In this document: piece after piece, positions 45,408 through 58,612 of the stretch
How positions within the stretch are numbered: position 1 is the first letter of the stretch
How the letters are laid out: each line of letters begins with the position of its first letter
Assembly (NCBI GenBank): GCA_002286855.1
Contig: NRSV01000041.1
Span: 62,001 to 126,000, forward strand
Origin: Bipolaris cookei
Taxonomy: Eukaryota > Ascomycota > Dothideomycetes > Pleosporales > Pleosporaceae
Direction: 5' to 3'
DNA length: 64,000 bases
Program-made: the position numbers and the translations under genes
Notes under the pieces: model-generated
The model's database searches: none
Told to the model about the DNA's origin: nothing
What the model saw: the letters and a program-made list of their open reading frames with translations, nothing else

Positions 45408-48400
45408 TCATGCATGTGAAAGGGAGGAAGGGGCAGTCAGGGCAGGACTGAGTGAGGTTTCGGGTGGACAAGGCTTGGAGGCTTCATTCGCACCATCGTC
45501 CTCATCGAGTTTGCCACTCGACTCCCTATCCTTGTTCGTCTCGTCCGCTTCTGCTTCACGAGCTTCGCGCTCGGCATAAATCTTCTGTTTCTGGGCCTGT
45601 GCATTGGCTAGAGTGTCAATGTACGTTCGGAACTTGACGATTTCCCGGAGAAGGTATTGCGACTTGCGCTCCCAGTTGGCCATGGCCTTTGCCGCATTGG
45701 GATGGCGAGGTGAGAACTGGTTTCGTTAGTCAGCAGCAGCTCCGAATACAAAAACGTCAAGACTTACCGCTATGAGCAAAGGCGCTCTCAATTCGTTGTG
45801 ATGGGAGAGCTCGTTCTCAATGTTCTTTACGTAATCAGTCAAGGCTCTGAGCTGATCCACTTCCATAAGAGTGCTGGCCATCATGCTTGACGCCGGTGGG
45901 CTCCAGTCAGAGAGGACAACCTTGTCACCAGGAAGCCTAGGTTTGGGCGCGCCAGTGGCATGGTCCATCGAACTACGAAGAGAGCTTGTGACACTCGGAC
46001 GAGGCATGTGCCCTTGCACCGATGGCGTGCTGTCCCGTCGAATCAAGGCTGGGTTGATGACGTTCTCGCCCCAGCCATACTCCATGCTGCTGACACCGCC
46101 AGTCAAGGGCTCCTTGGAGAGACGGGCAGACCAGTAGTTGACAGTACACACAAATTCCCGGCAAATGTCAGGGGTTCCTACTTGGAACAAATGGACAGCG
46201 CCGTTGGGAAGTGAAAGTGCGAAAACGTGTGGCCTAGTCTTCGAGTATCCAGGAGGTGGTAGTGCGCTCGCAATCGTCTGTCGGAGTTGGAAACTGTCTA
46301 GGGCCTCGGCATTGTCCATCCAGTTACCACCACCTACGACACCACCAGTTGATGGTCGCACTTTGCTCTTCTGTCTCGCGGCCTTGGAGTTCATGTTGAA
46401 AGAAAATAGGCGCATACAGCCCTTCTCAACCACTGCGAAGCACTCGTTCCAAGTACGGTCTTTGGCTTTCCGACCCACTGTTTCGAGGTGTCGTTTGTGC
46501 TTGAGAATGCCTTCTTTCGCCCATGGCGCTCCGACAAGCTCAAGAGTCTCATCTTCCAAGAGAGGAGCGACACGAGAGAACTCTTCGTCGCTGGCAATAG
46601 TCATGCCTTCCTCACGAATAATGGCCTGGCTAAGAGCGTTGGCAAAGCCAATAGCTTGCTGATAATCCCCATGCGCGAAATGAGAGCCAAGTGAATCCAC
46701 TGACATGGATGTGCCGGTCTTTCCGTACGAGTACCGACTCCAAGTGCTGGAGCCAGCAGGGCTCCATACAGATTGATCGTCCAGACTTGTGCGGCTTGAT
46801 GCGACAGTAGACGAAGGGTACAGTCTCTGTTTTGAGCGGTTCTTAGAAGCCCAGCGGTTGCCCATACTGCGCAGGTCATTCTGTGATCTGCCCCGGTAAC
46901 TAGTGTTGTCCGAAGGCGCTTTGCTAAGCACACTTGGAGTCCGACGTAGCATCCCAGTAACCGAAAGATTGTTGGACGAAGGCTGATGATGAACAACGAG
47001 GTCCGAAGATCCATGGAGCGGCAGACGTTGCTTGCGAATGGAGTCGTAAAATTCTTTGAGCACTGTCTCAATCTGCATTTCCCAACCCTTCATGGGCCCA
47101 TTGTAGGGTGTGTTGACAAGCGTGTTGGACTCTGACCCTGTGCCATCATAACAAAGCAGTGTTTCGCTGCCGCTCTTAGCAGGGGGCCGAATAGAAAGTC
47201 GACTACGGGTCTTCCTAGCCTCGGCGAGCTCTTCGGAAGCGTCTCCAGTGAAGTTGGTGGTTTCAGGACCGGGAGAGTTTGGTTCCGATTGTTCGTTCCA
47301 GGGCAAAGAAGGTCTGCGGAAATGGGTGGACTGCGGTCTTAGTGTTTCTTCGCCAGCAGCCTTGACCGCGTCTTGGCATACACGCACAACAGTGGGAAGC
47401 GTGTTGCGAACAAATTGACTGCGGGTCATCCTCGATTCGATATCGGCCAAATGCAGATCCGTGTTCAGAAGCAAGATGGAATAACAAATAGTATGCACCA
47501 CATCTGGAATGGGATTAATCATGTGTGCTAATTTGGATAAAGTGTGCAGGTAACTTACCGACTGCCTTGAAACCATGGTTGCTGTTGCACTCACACCAGC
47601 GCTCTGAAAGGCTCATGAGAATACGATCAACCTGTTGAGTTTCGGCTTTGAGGATAATCTTGCCGCAAAGATCACGCATGGCAGCGAGGATATTGAACCC
47701 GGTCCAGTCAAATAAATCCATAAAGGCCTTTCGAGTTCGTATGCTTGAAAGGGTGACATCACCCAACATGGCAGCAGCCTGTGCCTTGAGACCAGAAGAT
47801 TCGTCTCCGCTGTAGATTTGCAATGCACGTCCACGCTCCGCGTCAGTGGGCTCACTGTGCATCGATCGGTCTTGAACAGTCGGAGACATGGTGTCGGATT
47901 CGGAGTTTCGGCTTTCTACCTGTACTATGGGGAGTTCAGTTGCAGAATGGAAAATCTCATTGGGCGTGGTTGGCGTCCGGGTATCAGGAGAGCAAGGCAG
48001 CGACTTTTCAAGTGAGAGCTGAGATGAGCGTGTGCCTTCCAAGGGAAGTTTCAGGTCGTCAGTAGTATCACCGAGAGCATCCAGTACGGTGGTGTCGAGC
48101 CATACACGCTTTGAAGCTGCACTCCTCTTGCCCGACGAGTAGACAATGTCTGATGATTCGGTAATGATCCAGCCGTCTTCCTCGACTTCGGATGCCGACT
48201 GTGAAACAGATCCGTTTCTCGACGTTGGGTTCTCATGGGGTGATAGTTGGCCGGGCCGCTGATCATCAGCCGGCTTGCTCCTTCCCTCTGTCTGTTTAGG
48301 CAATGACCGGGTGGGGCCCATGCTCGCTTTGTGCACATCATCTGCGCCGCTGCATTCTCCCGTTGGTGTTGCACGACCACTCTGATCCTCATTACCGCTG

Positions 48401-50271
48401 CTACTATCCGCAAGGAAGCTGTCTTCTTGTGGAGTCAGGGCGGTTGATTTGCCGTGTTTCATTTTGAGTTTCAGCTTGGGTGTATTTGCACTATTCAAAT
48501 GAGAAGCCTTGAATTGTTCATGGCGAGATGCCGGCGGTGTCTGATCGTTGCCAGGAGCGTCAGCGTTAACCGTGCGGACAGCCGCGTCCTTGTGGGGCTT
48601 ATAGGTGGGAGAGATGCCTTGTGGTCGCTCGCCGTCTGCAACGTCATCCCCGGACTGTTCATCTCTCGGGACTCTGTCTCCGGTGCGTCCTGACTCATTC
48701 AAATAAGGGTTCATAACCTTACGCAGACTGCTTATACCTGGACTGGGTTGCGCAGGTAGCACTGGTCTTGGCGGCGGTGAATGCTCAAGATTCATGACCG
48801 GGGGCCTTATATTTTCAGAAACTGACTTCTTGCGACGCCTGAAGAAGGACGAGGGTTTCTTGCCTAGTGTAGGTGGCTGTGACAGCGGTTGCGTGTCTGC
48901 ATGCGAAGATGACGTCGCGGTTTGGGGTGCCTTTGCTGACGTCTTGGTCTGGACGGGAGCTTGACTGCCGGCGTTTGGTGTTGTGCGCGGTCGGTTTGCC
49001 GAGTATATCGAATTGACATCTGCGGCTTGCGGTCTGCTGGGTACCGGCGTTGGCTCTGTTTGCGACGCGTTTGACAGAGGCGGCGGGTTTTGCTGTTGCG
49101 ACTGGGGCTTTGCAGAGCCTCCGCCAAAGACACGGCGGAAGAAGCCAGGTTTGGAGGCCGCTGGGGGTTGCGGAGGAAACAATGGTGCTCTAGCAGCTAC
49201 GCTTGATGATGGGGCCGATGAATCGTGCCAGGCCGGTACAGGGGGAAGTTCTCGTAATCTGCTCGCGTTGACAAACTCCTCCGCCTGTGCTCGCATGCTT
49301 GGCCCGGGTTGACTTTTGTTTTTCCGCAAGGTCTTGTAACTAGTGTTTGAGTGGACGCTACCTCTGCGTCCGGGCCTAGGGCCCTGTGGTGCTGCGTACG
49401 GGGGTTGCGGGGGAAGTGCTAGCGGGGACTGAGGCGCTTCTTGGACCCTTCGAGGGCCAGCTGGAATGGTGGGCTCAGGTGCTGCGTCGTAGTCGTCGTG
49501 GTAATTCTGATAGGCGACCCTGCCTCTGTCCAGGACAGACTCTACTTTGAGGGGTGAGATGCACCCCCGATCACTTGCATTGCTATGATCAAAACTCGCA
49601 GAGCGCTTTCCAAACCCGAGCCGCTGATTGCCCAAAACACCAGACTGGCCAAAATCTATGCTTGAGGATCCGCTACCCATGCTGCCCTTTTTGCTTCCCC
49701 CTCTCAGATGCCCAAGCTGCCCGTATGAGTTGTTGATTTGTCTGCTTGAATGAATGTCTCGCGCGCTCCCCTTTCTCGAGATGGGTATGCTAATGTTGTT
49801 GCTACTGTTGCTTCGGCGCGCGCGAGAGTGGTGCGCAGCGTATCGCGAGTGGTCGTCAGGGTCGTAGTCGGAGGAGCGCGACGATGTGTACGTGTGGCCT
49901 CGATGGCGCGCGCCAGGTGGGCGAAAGGATGTGTCTCTCAGGAAGAAGTCGTCTTCTCCGTAGCCTTGGTATCGGGGCCCTGAGCTGCCGCCGAACAAGC
50001 CTCCTGAAGAGAATTGATCCAGTGACAGAAGCATATTATCCACGACCGAGTCTCTAACACCGGCCTCTGTGAATGACAGGTCATGAGAGTCGCGCACGGT
50101 GTTGCGCTTTGCGTTGTCGCTTAGGCGATCGACTGGAGTCGCATCGTCAAAGAAAGTCTCCTGCTTCGGCTGGTTGGTGTTGAGCGCCCTCATGGATTTG
50201 TTCGGTCGGTTTGTCCTCGAGGGACCTGGAGGTGTAGAAGGCGGCCCGTCAAGGTGCAAGTGCTCGGCCAT
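45408..50271 (-). CDS. Sec7-domain and PH-domain ARF guanine nucleotide exchange factor
   Basis: Three exons (50271-47559, 47503-45768, 45716-45408) encode 1585 residues. The start MAEHLHLDGPPSTPPGP follows an upstream frame that only has TTG. The first 830 residues are disordered, rich in Ser, Pro, Arg and Gln, with many SR and PP motifs. The Sec7 domain spans about 840-980: RTRKAFMDLFDWTGFN, the catalytic glutamate in KAETQQVDRIL, HTICYSILLLNTDLHLAD and MTRSQFVRNTLP. A PH domain spans about 1228-1378 (WAKEGILKHKRHLE, HVFALSLPNGAVHLFQV, EFVCTVNYWSARLS), followed by a helical segment (NWERKSQYLLREIVKFRTYI). Order and length resemble yeast Syt1-type factors that load ARF GTPases at the Golgi. 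Precise orthology is not settled. Confidence 0.9.
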
Positions 50272-53200
50272 GGCTGGATGCGACAAAGCGAAGATGTCGG
50301 GGTGGTGCAACCTTCCACACTCGAGCAATGGAGCATGCTCCGGGGTGCCCTGGTAGCTTTCCGCCCAAGAGACGGGAACGATTGGAAGCCTTGAGGCACT
50401 TGGCGTGGCAGCAGGTGATTCGGCCCAGAGAAGTTAAAGCTCAGTGGCGGAATAGAGCGTGAATACGGCCGTCGGGTATCGTCGTCGATGTCGTCTACGC
50501 AATGTATGTACAAAGGCCTGCACAAAATGCTAGGGGCGAATCAAGGCGTCTTGCAATGGCATGACACGCGCAGCAAACAGTCGGTCTAAACTAAGTTTAC
50601 GCTGAGGGTTGCGGGGGGTGCTTCAGGGGGTCCAAACGGTCAATGTTCTCGTGGTGTTGCACGATGTAGCCAGAAACAGCCACGCGCAAGCACTAACAGG
50701 TACTGGGGGCCCAACACACATACAACGGCGTCGGGGCGGAATCCAAAGTAGGCCGTGGGAAAGGAAGGGGGGTCCACAGGGTATAAGTTGCCTGGGATAG
50801 AACAAAGAGCCGCGGGTGGTAGTATCGCGACCAGAACAGCAGTTAGAAAAGAAAGGGCCGTTCGCCCCAGGGCAAATTCCAATGCAGGAGGGAAGCAGAC
50901 TAGGAGCTTTTGAGATGGAGGTGCAGGCGATCCAAACCTTGTCGTGGCATCCCTGACCATCTGTCGAACAGATTCAATGACATGGTCGCGGCCACGAGTC
51001 AAAAAGTCTTGGAAGCAAGCACGCTCTGACCCGCTACAAGGACGAGATACAAATACAATTCCCGGGCTCCAAATTGCTCGCTCACCAGTCAACAGGGCGT
51101 ACCACCTCCTGGCACAGACGGCAGAACCTTGCAGGGGGTTTGAGCAGGGGTCTCGACCAGGTGTAATAGGTAGACTTTGCCTCTCGGGACAGCCCATACA
51201 GCTTAGTTTTCTTTTGTTTGTAGGCTCTCTTTTCGTGTGCGCGTACTTAGAAGCCGACCGACCGCCCCTTGGCTCGGCAATAATTAATATGTATTTAAAA
51301 AAGAACGGTCTGGCAGTCCAATTGTCGTGATTGGATTGTAACACGAAGCTAGCTCACTTAGGCGCTCGGTGGTTTTCTGCCGAGCTCCGAAGCTCAAGAC
51401 GCTCTTGTTCTAGAAGCAATCTTTCCATGGCCAATACAACAACATTTGTGAATGATCTTTCTCTCTGGCTCTGCAGACTTACTTATCCGAATTAGGTAGG
51501 TTCTTGCGTTGCTTTTATGTGCTTCGTATCAATCTTACAAGCTGAATCTGCATGTCCAATGTACAGTTTCTGAGCGTAGCATCAAAACAACCCAACAATA
51601 GAAATTCACACGGGCCATACAAACAAAATATGGTGATAGAACAAAAAACCTGTTTTCAAATGGTAGGATGTACTTACACAGAGAATACCTCGTAGGGAAA
51701 AACCAATATTCGGCTACATCACACGTACTATGGTGACCGACGACGTACCGGCAACTAGTCTCATTATCATCAAACGCAGTGCAAGATTTTCCAGTGCCAC
51801 TTGGTCCTTCGCACTTTGTCCAGTCAGCACAAACACCTCACTATTCCGTGCTGTCGAAATGTCACTCATGCTAGTCTTTTGTCCCAGTAAACCAGAAAAC
51901 CCAGATGGGAAATGGTATTAATGGTCACTATCTGAAAGCGTAGTAGCGCACTAGTCGACGCTAGTACCTGTATGAACACAAACCTATCCAGATATTTAGA
52001 AAACCAACTCAAGTCATAGAGGTAGGTGCATAGAATGTAGATGCATACTAGTTAAAGAAGGCGGCGGTTTGTATGCTCGACTGTACATGGAGACAAGAAA
52101 GCAAGTATACTTAGCCTTTTGCAATCTCTTGTATCCTCACATATCAGCATATACAAGACTCCACTCGGCTTCATCATACTCAACCGTAATGCAATGCATG
52201 TCAGACTGATCCATAATTAAGAAAGCATAAATACATACGGGTTGGCTTCAACTATGGAAGACAAATACATGTAAGCCTACTATTTCCACAAGTTAAAATT
52301 ATTTCCGTCGGCTCAGCGTCGGTTCGACTGAAACTGCTCACCACTTGCTATCAAGAGCAGTAGTATCAGCATGTAAACAAATACGCAGCGGTGAACGAAA
52401 GAAAAAAAGACTGCATCTAGTGTATATGCATGCAAACCCCCTACTACCTTGTTCCTGCCAAGATAAGTCTTCAGTATTCCCGGACAAATACAATGTGTAT
52501 CTCAGTCATATTACCACCGCCTTGGCAACAAACCCGGTATTAACATGAGCAGAACGAATGACCCAGTTACTAGGAAGCAAGAAAAAACGCCAGTGCTCCA
52601 AATTCCTCCCAAGCAGTCATCTCGGCGGGCGCGGCAACAAGCCGATAGCGCCGGCTGATGTACTTATTGGCCGATGTACGGATGTGCACCATCCATTGAA
52701 ATGGGCGGTCCTTCCGAGTCACGCACCCAGCGAACGCGCAATACTTACGACAGGTACACCGAACAACGTCCCGGTCGGGAAGGATTACGAGAGAGGAGAG
52801 AGAGGGAGGAGGGGAGACACACCTAATATCCCGTCAGGCACACGACCTGCAGCCAGGCGTGCATGGCTTGAGACGACGGATTGCGCCTGAGGGCTTTGCA
52901 ACCCGCCCCTCGTTTCGCTCTCCTGCATATCTTTTGTTCTTTCTCCACCACCTCGCTTTAGGCGCCCCTGCGCTTCGTTACAGCCGTGTAATTCCTTCTT
53001 TTCTCGCAAATGTTTACTTGAAGTACTCCAGCCATCTTTTTTGGCGCCTGCACAAGCGAAAAAAAAAGGCTGCATCCAGACTTTCTTGCATCCGATATTT
53101 ACATTATTGTGATTGCGAAATAATAGCTCAGCACAGCTATCGGTCCAGTGGAGATCTTGACAAACAAGTTCGTTCAGCATACAATAGTCCATTCATCACA

Positions 53201-54210
53201 CAAACAACAAGAATACTACTTGCCAAACCACACATCCCTTGCAAGGCGATATTGAAAAAGCCCTGACAGACAGGGCTGTGGTTACTTACAACCCGGCACA
53301 ATGCATCCGAACCTGTAAAGATTACGTTCTTTTACACCCTCCGGTATACGCTGCAGGGAGCATCCCTTCCAGCACATAACATGACAACCGCACTCATCCC
53401 CCCACCTTTCCCTTCGCGTAACTTCTCCCGACTCCCAAAAATACCTCCGCAACCATTCTGGAATTTGTGCCATACACACACGTGATATTTAACCTTTTAG
53501 TCACAAACCCTTGTTCATCTTGGGTCAGACAAAACAATCAATTCCACATTGTATTATACAAGAAGCTCTGGGGGGGGGGAGGGATCGGCACATTTACTAG
53601 TAGGCATCTCTGATCGTCACATCTTTCATTCCGCTAATTACCCACATGGCACACCCCTCCCCCTCCCCTGCTTCCCTGGCTGAGCAAAAAATGGCCGAAT
53701 TTCATCGTTCGACATCTCGGACGTCGATTAGCGAAAAAGATTATACATGTGATGATATCACTTTCTTTGCAAATGGCTTATTTCGTTTCTCTACAGGAAA
53801 AAAGCATAGGTACAACGTGTTGCAAGGCTTGGTGTTTACACACAAAAAATTATACACGTGACGAGTGCTTACATATCGACATTCTGTTCTGAAACAGAAA
53901 CGCAAAAAAATAACAATGTTTTTCTTCTTTCTCCTGTCTTCTATGGTTCACTCGCAAAAACTATATGCCTGGGGAAAAGGTTTTTCGCTCATATCAACAC
54001 TGGCTTGATAAAGTAAAATAAATAATGCTCATTAAAAATGGAAAGGAAAAGGAGCGTGTTGATGGTCATAAGCCACGACTCCCGCCAATAATGGATGTCA
54101 GTTTGCTGATAGACAACACGCTGAAAATGTTCGTCATGCTTGATTCTAAGTGTAAAGGAAATGATGTTCTTTCAAAGGATTGAGGTCCCTCGGTCGAATG
54201 GTTCCATCTG
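50272..54210. other. 3.9 kb without a convincing gene
   Basis: This runs from the Sec7 gene promoter to the SDS23 3' end. A 234-codon minus frame at 50640-51344 starts with GTG, has an Arg/Cys/Pro-rich composition typical of chance frames in GC-rich leaders, and may simply lie in the long 5' leader. The rest (51345-54210) is AT-rich with short frames and a run of ten G at 53570-53579. No transposon, tRNA or repeat family was recognised. Confidence 0.55.
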
Positions 54211-55975
54211 TCACGGGCCGCGACCCCTGGAAATACCCAAACCCTGAAGCGCTGGGCCATTCTTTTCCCTTTCGCTTACACTGCTGCGCCTGCCTGCGAT
54301 GGCGGAGATACTCTCACTGCGCGAGCTATCCATGCTTCTCCTCATACTGCTGGAGCTTGACCTGCGTCTGGCACGTCTTGCTTCATCTGGATCATGGGGA
54401 TTTAGTCCGCTGGCTCTTGCAAAGAGATTGAGGATGTCAGTAAGGCTGATGACTCCACTAAGTCTGCCTGAGAGGCTAGCTCCAGGCATAGCTGAAATTG
54501 CTGACGCTGAAATGGATGGGACAACGGCTCCTGTAGCAGCAAGGTGTGTAGGTGCAGTAGAGGTCACCGGAGTTGGACCGGCCAACCCAGGCAGCGGCGT
54601 GATTGGTGAAGGTGGGACAACAATTGCGGGCGTTATTGCGGGCGTGGAAGGCCCTGATGAGGCAGGTGATGGTGCATCAACGACCCACATGCGGTGCGAG
54701 CGGGTAGCCACTAGCTTGGCTACCGTATGTGCAAGAGTGCTGTATGGGTTTACATGGAACACAGGAAACGAGTCTTTGCCATCGTTCACTCCCCGTTCAG
54801 ACAGGATGACGGAGATGAAGTGGATGCAGGATGAGCGAAGTAATGGGAGTGATGTGGACTTAGTCAAGAGCTATCGACATATTGTCAATCACAGATGCAA
54901 AAGGTCAGAACTCTGAAAGCTTACCCGAACATCGACTTGTGATATATTACCGATGACATTGTTCTGTGCATCGAGGACTGGTAGAGACGAGACGCCTTCG
55001 TTATTCATAAGTTCGAGAGCTGCCGCCAAAGGTTTATCTCCGCTGTTTGTCTGGTCAGCTCAGAGGCGTTGATAAATGCCACGGATTCTCACTTGATGGC
55101 CATGACCGTCTTTGAACCAAGATCCAAGTCCTTGATCAGCTGTGGGTAGAGCTGGTTGACGGCTGGAAAGCTCGACCGATTCTCCCAGAAGAACTGCACT
55201 AGTCTCAACTGTGTGAGAATTCCAACGACATTTTGTGAGTCTTCTTCAACAACGAGTATTCTGTGTATACCACTGCCAAATACTTCAATCGCTTTGCACA
55301 GGTCTGTATTCTCATCGAGGGTGATCAACGGCTCCTTGTTGCCGCCAACCTCTTTGACATCTTTGAGGGGGATAGGCTTGCCCTCTCGACCCTTCCTTGC
55401 AAGCTCATCGAATGATGCAATGTCTCTCTCTTCGGGTTGTGCAAGGCCGACTACGAGCAGAAGGTAGGCATTCAGATCGCTGTAATCAAATGTCCCAACT
55501 GCATGTCGCGAATTGGTATCTTCGCGAAGGAGGACAACGTTAGGAGCACCGTTCTTGACGAGTATCTATGCATATCAGTATCGAGCGTGCAGCAAGAAGA
55601 TGCAGTTGTATTCCTCACACTCGTAGCATCCTCGACACTGGTGTCGTACTCGACAAACCTGACCAGCTCCGGGTCGACAATCTCGCGAAGGCGGACGGTC
55701 TTCCAGTCCCGTCCTTGGAACTTGGAATCGCCACCCTTTGTTGGGGGGTTGTTGAGAAGCTCTTGCAGGGCTTGTTGTGTGAGGGAGGGCTGGCGTGATG
55801 CGCGCGGTGATGTGGGGGCTCCTCGCATATGCTCAGCAAAGCTTGAGCGGTGCGACGAGTGGGGACTTGGAGCAGAGCCCATCTTGAGAGCAGGCGGAGG
55901 GGTGCGCCCTATGGATGAGGTGGAGCTGCTGAGAGAGGCATTTTTGGTGTCGGCGCCGTGGTTGCGGTCTGCCAT
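54211..55975 (-). CDS. SDS23: SDS23-type CBS-domain phosphatase regulator
   Basis: Four exons (55975-55619, 55565-55093, 55042-54925, 54870-54211) encode 535 residues. Sds23 proteins inhibit PP2A/PP6-type phosphatases and link nutrient state to mitotic entry. A Ser/Pro-rich N-terminus precedes the first CBS pair (VRFVEYDTSVEDAT, ILVKNGAPNVVLLRED, FDYSDLNAYLLLVVGLAQP). The second pair has FGSGIHRILVVEED, VVGILTQLRLVQFFWENRSS and NNEGVSSLPVLDAQNNVIGN. The C-terminus has LLRSSCIHFISVILSERGV and PYSTLAHTVAKLVATRSHRM, then a Ser-rich tail. Introns are 53, 50 and 54 bp; their junctions were fixed by matching family blocks. Confidence 0.95.
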
Positions 55976-56488
55976 GGTTGCGACGCCTGCGTGTCGCGTA
56001 TTGCGTATTGCGGGATGCGGGGCTCCGCAGCAGGAGTTGAGAGTTATGTCGGTGTGGAGCAGAGAGCTATATGCCGTCAAGTATGCATGTGCTCAGGATA
56101 CGGTGATACAAATGTGAGACAACAAGCTATCAGTTGTTCTACAACAGAGTCGCCGCATGTGAAGCGGGATCGAGGTGGGCGGGGGGCGCTTGCCCGCAAA
56201 TGCTATCTCCTATCACCAGCTGCAGGCGGAATGCGGGGTTGCCAATGCACTTTGCAAGAGCGTCGATCGCCAATAGGCGTTAAAAGGGATTTTTTTCATA
56301 CAATCAATTCAATCGAATTCACTATGGGCTTCATCATATGAAGCAAATACAAACTGTTTTCAATAATCATACTACATTGTATCCATACTGAAAATGTGAA
56401 AAATCATCAAGACCGCCTGCCGTAGCCATGACAGCATTCCAAACTCCCGCCTGAAATCATAACCCAACAAAACCAGGGGACCCTCCAC
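55976..56488. other. Tandem intergenic, SDS23 promoter
   Basis: 513 bp between the start of SDS23 and the 3' end of the next minus-strand gene. An open frame continues 35 codons upstream of the chosen SDS23 ATG but gives no family-like sequence. Nothing else is seen. Confidence 0.5.
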
Positions 56489-57408
56489 CTAGGCATCCTT
56501 CTGCTGCTCAGGCGTCAGCGCGTCCTGGTTAGCCTGACGTTGTTGCATGCGCTCGCGGATGGCGTCTCCTGAGGTCGAGTCGCCATCCCGGCCACTGGCA
56601 GCAGGTCCATCGTTAGCAGTGTCGACGATCTTATCGTCGTACGTCATGCCGTTCATCATGCGTGCTTCTTTCTTCTGTTGCTCAGTGCTCGACATGGTCT
56701 GTGTCGATCCCGCGCTGGGAGGAACGCCGACGCTCGACATGGGGCTCACCGGGGTCTGGTCCCTTAGATAGCCAGGCAATGCGCTCGCCTTGCCCACAGC
56801 CGGACTGCCGAGCTGACTGTTGTGGCGAGCTGGTGTCCTCGCACCCTCACCGAAACCGACCAGAGAAGCCGCCTCATCGCTGAAGCCGCCCATGCTTGAA
56901 GTGTCCATGTCCTGATCCTCACTCATCCGGTCTGGGTCATACACATCGCTGCCGCTAGCCCAGGTTGTGCGACCACCGACAGATCCAGTGGCACTAGCAC
57001 TGCCAACGGTACTGCGCTCACGGAACAGCTGGGGTTGGTTGTTTGCGTCAAAGTAAGCTGGAGGGTGGTTGGCTGCGACGCCTAGGTTGAGTCCTTGAGA
57101 AGAGCGGCCAGAGACTGCAACCCGCTCAAGGCCAGCCAGGCGTGAGATGCGATCCGCGCGCTCAGCCTCAGCTGGATTGCGATGGTGGGGAAAGTGGCCT
57201 CGATGCCCGTCCTTGATGGCAACAGTAGACAACTCAGACATGGTAGTTGTAACGGAATTGGGTGTGCCCCTGTGTGCGTAGTATTAGTCGACTTTCTCGA
57301 TAACCAGCCCCGCCGGGAACATATGATGTCTTACGGAGCGTCTCCTGGAGTCTCGTCTCCAGATGGCGGCGGTGGCAGGTTGATCAGCGTGGGTGCATTA
57401 GTTGCCAT
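56489..57408 (-). CDS. Disordered fungal protein of unknown function
   Basis: Two exons (57408-57335 and 57269-56489; 65 bp intron) encode 284 residues. The start MATNAPTLINLPPPPSGDET is joined in phase to GTPNSVTTTMSELSTVAIKD. The sequence is low in hydrophobics, rich in Ser, Gly, Asp, Gln and Thr, and probably disordered throughout. Short ordered-looking blocks are ERADRISRLAGLERV, PPAYFDANNQPQLF and MNGMTYDDKIVDTAN. The tail is EQQKDA. There is no signal peptide, membrane helix or catalytic motif. Clean splicing and the long stop-free second exon support a real gene. I do not recognise it; blocks of this type in other fungi may be docking motifs. Confidence 0.8.
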
Positions 57409-58612
57409 TGTAATCGCGAAATGTGAATTGACTTGGGTATTTTTGAAGATGGTATGGAGGTTAGGAGATCAAGCACAGCTTCTGGGCAAGTAGTTAATTA
57501 CAGGGACGGCCGGGCCCGTGACGAGTGACGAATGACGTAGCGTGTACCCGAGAAGCGTCGATTAAAGCAAAGCAAGCAAGCATGGACGACAGTAGGCACG
57601 CTCGTGAGGCGAAATTCTGGCGTCATACCATGTAACCTAAGTACATAATTACACCCCTATTCAACTGTAAGCTTGGGGCAGTACAATCTCCCCGCCTCAT
57701 TCTCGAGTCCACAAGGGCTTGTTCTGACCGTTGGCTGCGCACTTGGACGCAGGGTCCTACCCTAGCGTCTCCCTGGCCCTTGATTGGCTACCGGTGTCTT
57801 GGAACTTTCTTCCCATACGTAAGTACACAGTACATCTTCTGCATCTACGCTGCACACTATAATCTCGAACTCTATATGCATAAGTGCTAAGATTTTGACA
57901 AATACACCAATTGTGACAGTTTCAATTATGAAACCATCAGATCTGGTAATCCAAGCGCACCTTTGCCGTAACCATCCAAATCGGTATAGAAAACTCAGGT
58001 AGCTTATTCATGAGCAACACATTCTTTGCAGATTGAGGTACCAGAATACAAGAAGGGCCCTGTCATCAGTTTAGACTTTTTGTGAATTTCTGCTGTGGCA
58101 TGTACGGCTCTTCTCTTCATTTTCTTTTTCGTTGTGAGAGAGATGTAAGGTTGGAAGAACTAGAGGTGGACAATTTGGGAGGTAATCATCTCAAGTTCAT
58201 ATAGATGTAGTGAATTGTCTTTGCATCAATCAATAACACTTGAGTTGTGCCAAGGCCGTGGAATACTAAAAGTTAATAGATACCAACTAGAGTAAACCCG
58301 TAACTCGAGGATACCGACCGCTTGGTTTCTTCTAGTAAAGCGGGGGGTTTTCCTATCACATTTCGCCGTATGAGTACTGTTGCTACTCTTCTATCAAAAT
58401 AAACGAAATTAAAGAGCTGATACTTGAGCAAAATTCATTCTGGAGTTCTTTTTGGGGTATTGGAGAGTACTATTCCGCACTCTCCAGTTCTCTCAGATAT
58501 TTAAACAGACACATGTCAGTCACACCGCCTCACTATACTTCATCAGTTCATATCTTCATGCCCCTTTACGCCTCATATGCATCAGTCATAGTTCTTTCTC
58601 CACCCGCCCAAA
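57409..58612. other. Intergenic, 1.2 kb
   Basis: The left part is upstream of the disordered-protein gene and the right part is the 3' UTR of the ThrRS gene. It is AT-rich. No gene is seen. Confidence 0.6.

Noticed and set aside
50640..51344. 234-codon minus-strand frame upstream of the Sec7-PH gene
   Set aside because: It starts with GTG, has the Arg/Cys/Pro-rich composition of a chance frame, shows no domain, and lies where a long 5' leader is expected.
55437..56117. 226-codon plus-strand frame
   Set aside because: It is antisense to SDS23 exons 1 and 2, whose splicing and family blocks are clear.
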